Origin: Actinernus sp. WN-2022
Lineage: Eukaryota > Cnidaria > Anthozoa > Actiniaria > Actinernidae
Length of the DNA stretch: 64,000 nucleotides
Assembly (NCBI GenBank): GCA_030867875.1
Contig: JAOWCC010000931.1
Coordinates: forward strand, 67,001-131,000
Reading direction: 5' to 3'
Positions 62,666 through 64,000 of the stretch are shown here, piece by piece. Each line of letters begins with the position of its first letter. The stretch's first letter is position 1. Made by a program: the position numbers and the translations under genes. Below the pieces are notes generated by a model, which was given only the letters and a program-made list of their open reading frames with translations, did no database searches and was not told the DNA's origin.

Positions 62666-64000
62666 AACAAAATAAATAAATAAATAGAAATAAATAAAAA
62701 GAAATAGAAATACATAAAGAAATGTATAAAACAAGTAACAAATAAATAAATACAACGCATCCTCCTCTTTCATCCTACATCATCGTGCATCATCGTGCAT
62801 CACCGTGCATCAATCTGCATCACCGTGCATCATCGTGCACCATCGTGCATCATCGTGCATCAACCTGCACCATCCTGCATCATCCTGCATCATCCTGCAT
62901 CATCCTGCATCATCCTGCATCATCCTGCATCATCCTGCATCATCCTGCATCATCCTGCATTATCCTGCATCATCCTGCATCATCCTGCGTCATCCTGCAT
63001 CATCCTGCATCATCCTGCATCATCCTGCATTATCCTGCATCATCCTGCATCATCCTGCATCAGTCTGCGTTATCCTGCATCATCCTGCATCAGTCAGCGT
63101 AATCCTGCTTAATAATGGCCAATCCTAATTCATGCTGTCCAATCTTGGCATATCATGAACAAAATAAATAAATAAATAGAAATAAATAAAAAGAAATAGA
63201 AATACATAAAGAAATGTATAAAACAAGTAACAAATAAATAAATTCAACGCATCCTCCTCTTTCATCCTGCATCATCCTGCATCATCCTGCATCAACCTGC
63301 ATCATCCTGCATCATCCTGCATCATCCTGCATCATCCTGCATCATCCTGCATCATCCTCCATCATCCTGCATCATCCTGCATCATGCTGCATCATCCTGC
63401 ATCAGTCGGCGTTATCCTGCATCATCCTGCATCAGTCTGCGTTATCCTGCTTCATACTGGCCCATCCTGATTCATGCTGTCCAATCTTGGCATATCATGA
63501 ACAAAATAAATAAATAAATAGAAATAAATAAAAAAATAGAAATACATAAAGAAATGTATAAAACAAGTAACAAATAAATAAATACAACGCATTCTCCTCT
63601 TTCATCCTACATCATCGTGCATCATCGTGCATCACCGTGCATCAATCTGCATCACCGTGCATCACCGTGCATCATCGTGCATCATCGTGCATCAACCTGC
63701 ACCATCCTGCATCATCCTGCATCATCCTGCATCATCCTGCATCATCCTGCATCATCCTGCATCATCCTGCATCAGTCTGCGTTATCCTGATTCATGCTGT
63801 CCAATCTTGGCATATCATGAACAAAATAAATAAATAAATAGAAATAAATAAAAATAAATAGAAATACATAAAGAAATGTATAAAAAATTAACAAATAAAT
63901 AAATACAACGCATCCTCCTCTTTCATCCTACATCATCGTGCATCATCGTGCATCACCGTGCATCAATCTGCATCACCGTGCATCATCGTGCATCATCCTG

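Larger units (their letters stand above)
1..64000. repeat. Tandem satellite array spanning the entire window
   Basis: Every part of the window is either a decamer of the CATCATCCTG family or an A-rich spacer of about 90 bp recurring once per unit. I counted 153 copies of the ATGAAC-type anchor at the core/spacer join, from 62 to 63817, mean spacing about 419 bp. All copies have the same orientation and no inverted unit was seen. The array runs off both ends. No stretch of non-repeat sequence longer than a few bases was found, so there is no gene-bearing interval to annotate. Such arrays are typical of eukaryotic satellite or large minisatellite loci. Centromeric, subtelomeric or other location cannot be told from this sequence. 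Confidence 0.97.
38512..64000. repeat. Right-family domain of the array
   Basis: Units start with leader CCTCTTTCATCCT(A/G)CATC, then alternating CATCATCGTG, CATCACCGTG and CATCAATCTG decamers, often GCGTCATCGTG and CATCAACCTG, then plain decamers. Spacers are of the GAAATGTATAA type, either AAAATTAAC or AAACAAGTAAC. The spacing series 391, 352, about 602-652, about 471-481, about 401, about 521, 492, 342, 320 recurs and defines cassettes of about ten units. CAGCATCCTG is nearly absent (one copy near 53,789). Confidence 0.85.
61744..64000. repeat. Right-family cassette 4, cut by window end
   Basis: Anchors 62142, 62663, 63155, 63497 and 63817 repeat 57828, 58349, 58841, 59183 and 59503 at an exact offset of 4314. 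Shared rare markers: TGGCCAATCC near 63,117 and CCTCCATCATCC near 63,356. The array continues past 64,000, in the CGTG block of the next unit. Confidence 0.87.

Noticed and set aside
192..63837. Hundreds of overlapping forward ORFs with His/Cys/Pro-rich repeats
   Set aside because: The decamer has no stop in any forward frame and gives the same decapeptide in all three, so the ORFs follow from the repeat. They begin at any ATG in GTGCATCA-like variants, end in the AT spacer, overlap in three frames, and none shows frame-specific conservation.
1..64000. CRISPR array
   Set aside because: Regular repeats separated by segments suggest it superficially, but the repeated parts are about 90-140 bp and the intervening parts are themselves decamer repeats. 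No cas gene is present.
1..64000. CENP-B box
   Set aside because: I looked for TTCG-N4-A-N2-CGGG on the given strand and its complement in the core, spacer and CpG-bearing variants. CGGG occurs only in a stray CATCGGGCATC near 2,085 and no TTCG precedes it.
1..64000. Telomeric repeat array
   Set aside because: The 10-bp motif CATCATCCTG and its complement CAGGATGATG do not match TTAGGG, TTTAGGG, TTAGG or irregular G-rich telomere types, and real telomeres lack a 90-bp spacer every 0.4 kb.
1..64000. tRNA, rRNA or other structured RNA genes
   Set aside because: No GGTTCGANNCC-type B box, rRNA core motif or long stem was seen. The only regular dyad is the 10-bp CCAATCTTGG in each core.
1..64000. 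Bacterial or phage origin
   Set aside because: There is no coding density, ribosome-binding context or operon structure anywhere in 64 kb. A pure satellite of this size is not known to me from bacteria.

Overview
The whole 64-kb window is one uninterrupted, head-to-tail tandem array (satellite DNA). I found no protein gene, RNA gene, transposon or unique sequence. This points to a eukaryotic chromosome, probably a heterochromatic or subtelomeric block assembled from long reads. The taxon cannot be named from the sequence. The numerous forward open frames are by-products of the repeat: the basic 10-bp motif CATCATCCTG has no stop codon in any forward frame, and every frame reads the same decapeptide period (HHPASSCIIL).

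The array has three nested levels. Level 1 is the decamer CATCATCCTG and its variants (CATCATCGTG, CATCACCGTG, CATCAATCTG, CAGCATCCTG, CGTCATCCTG). Level 2 is a unit of about 0.42 kb with a fixed order: an A-rich spacer of about 90 bp; a leader; a block of CGTG-type decamers; a variable run of plain decamers; a GTCTGCGTT doublet; and a 51-bp terminal core ending in GGCATATCATG. Taking the A of the conserved ATGAAC (three copies are CTGAAC) at the core/spacer join as an anchor, I located 153 anchors between 62 and 63817. Their mean spacing is about 419 bp and the range is 271-764 bp. Spacings fall almost always on 10n, 10n+1 or 10n+2, so units change length by whole decamers. Level 3 consists of cassettes of several units copied in blocks of about 0.5 to 4.4 kb, recognised by repeated spacing series and shared rare variants.

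Layout. Positions 1 to about 32,968 hold a left family: leader CATTATCGTG-CATCACCGTG, spacers often with GATATGTATAA, CAGCATCCTG variants, and recurrent Z units with a CGTCATCCTG run. Positions of about 32,969-38,511 hold a fused left/right segment, created by one recombination inside a unit near 32,969-32,990 and then doubled by a 3.65-kb tandem duplication. From about 38,512 to the end is a right family: CATCAATCTG markers, GTCGGCGTT, and spacers often with ACAAGTAAC. It is organised as cassettes of about ten units (4.3-4.4 kb), the last cut by the window end.

Nothing here acts as a set of genes. The biology is repeat dynamics (unequal exchange and segmental amplification) and possibly chromatin organisation. 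Copy number and the near-identical blocks depend on the assembly being right. All comparisons were made by eye from positions and marker variants, not by alignment.
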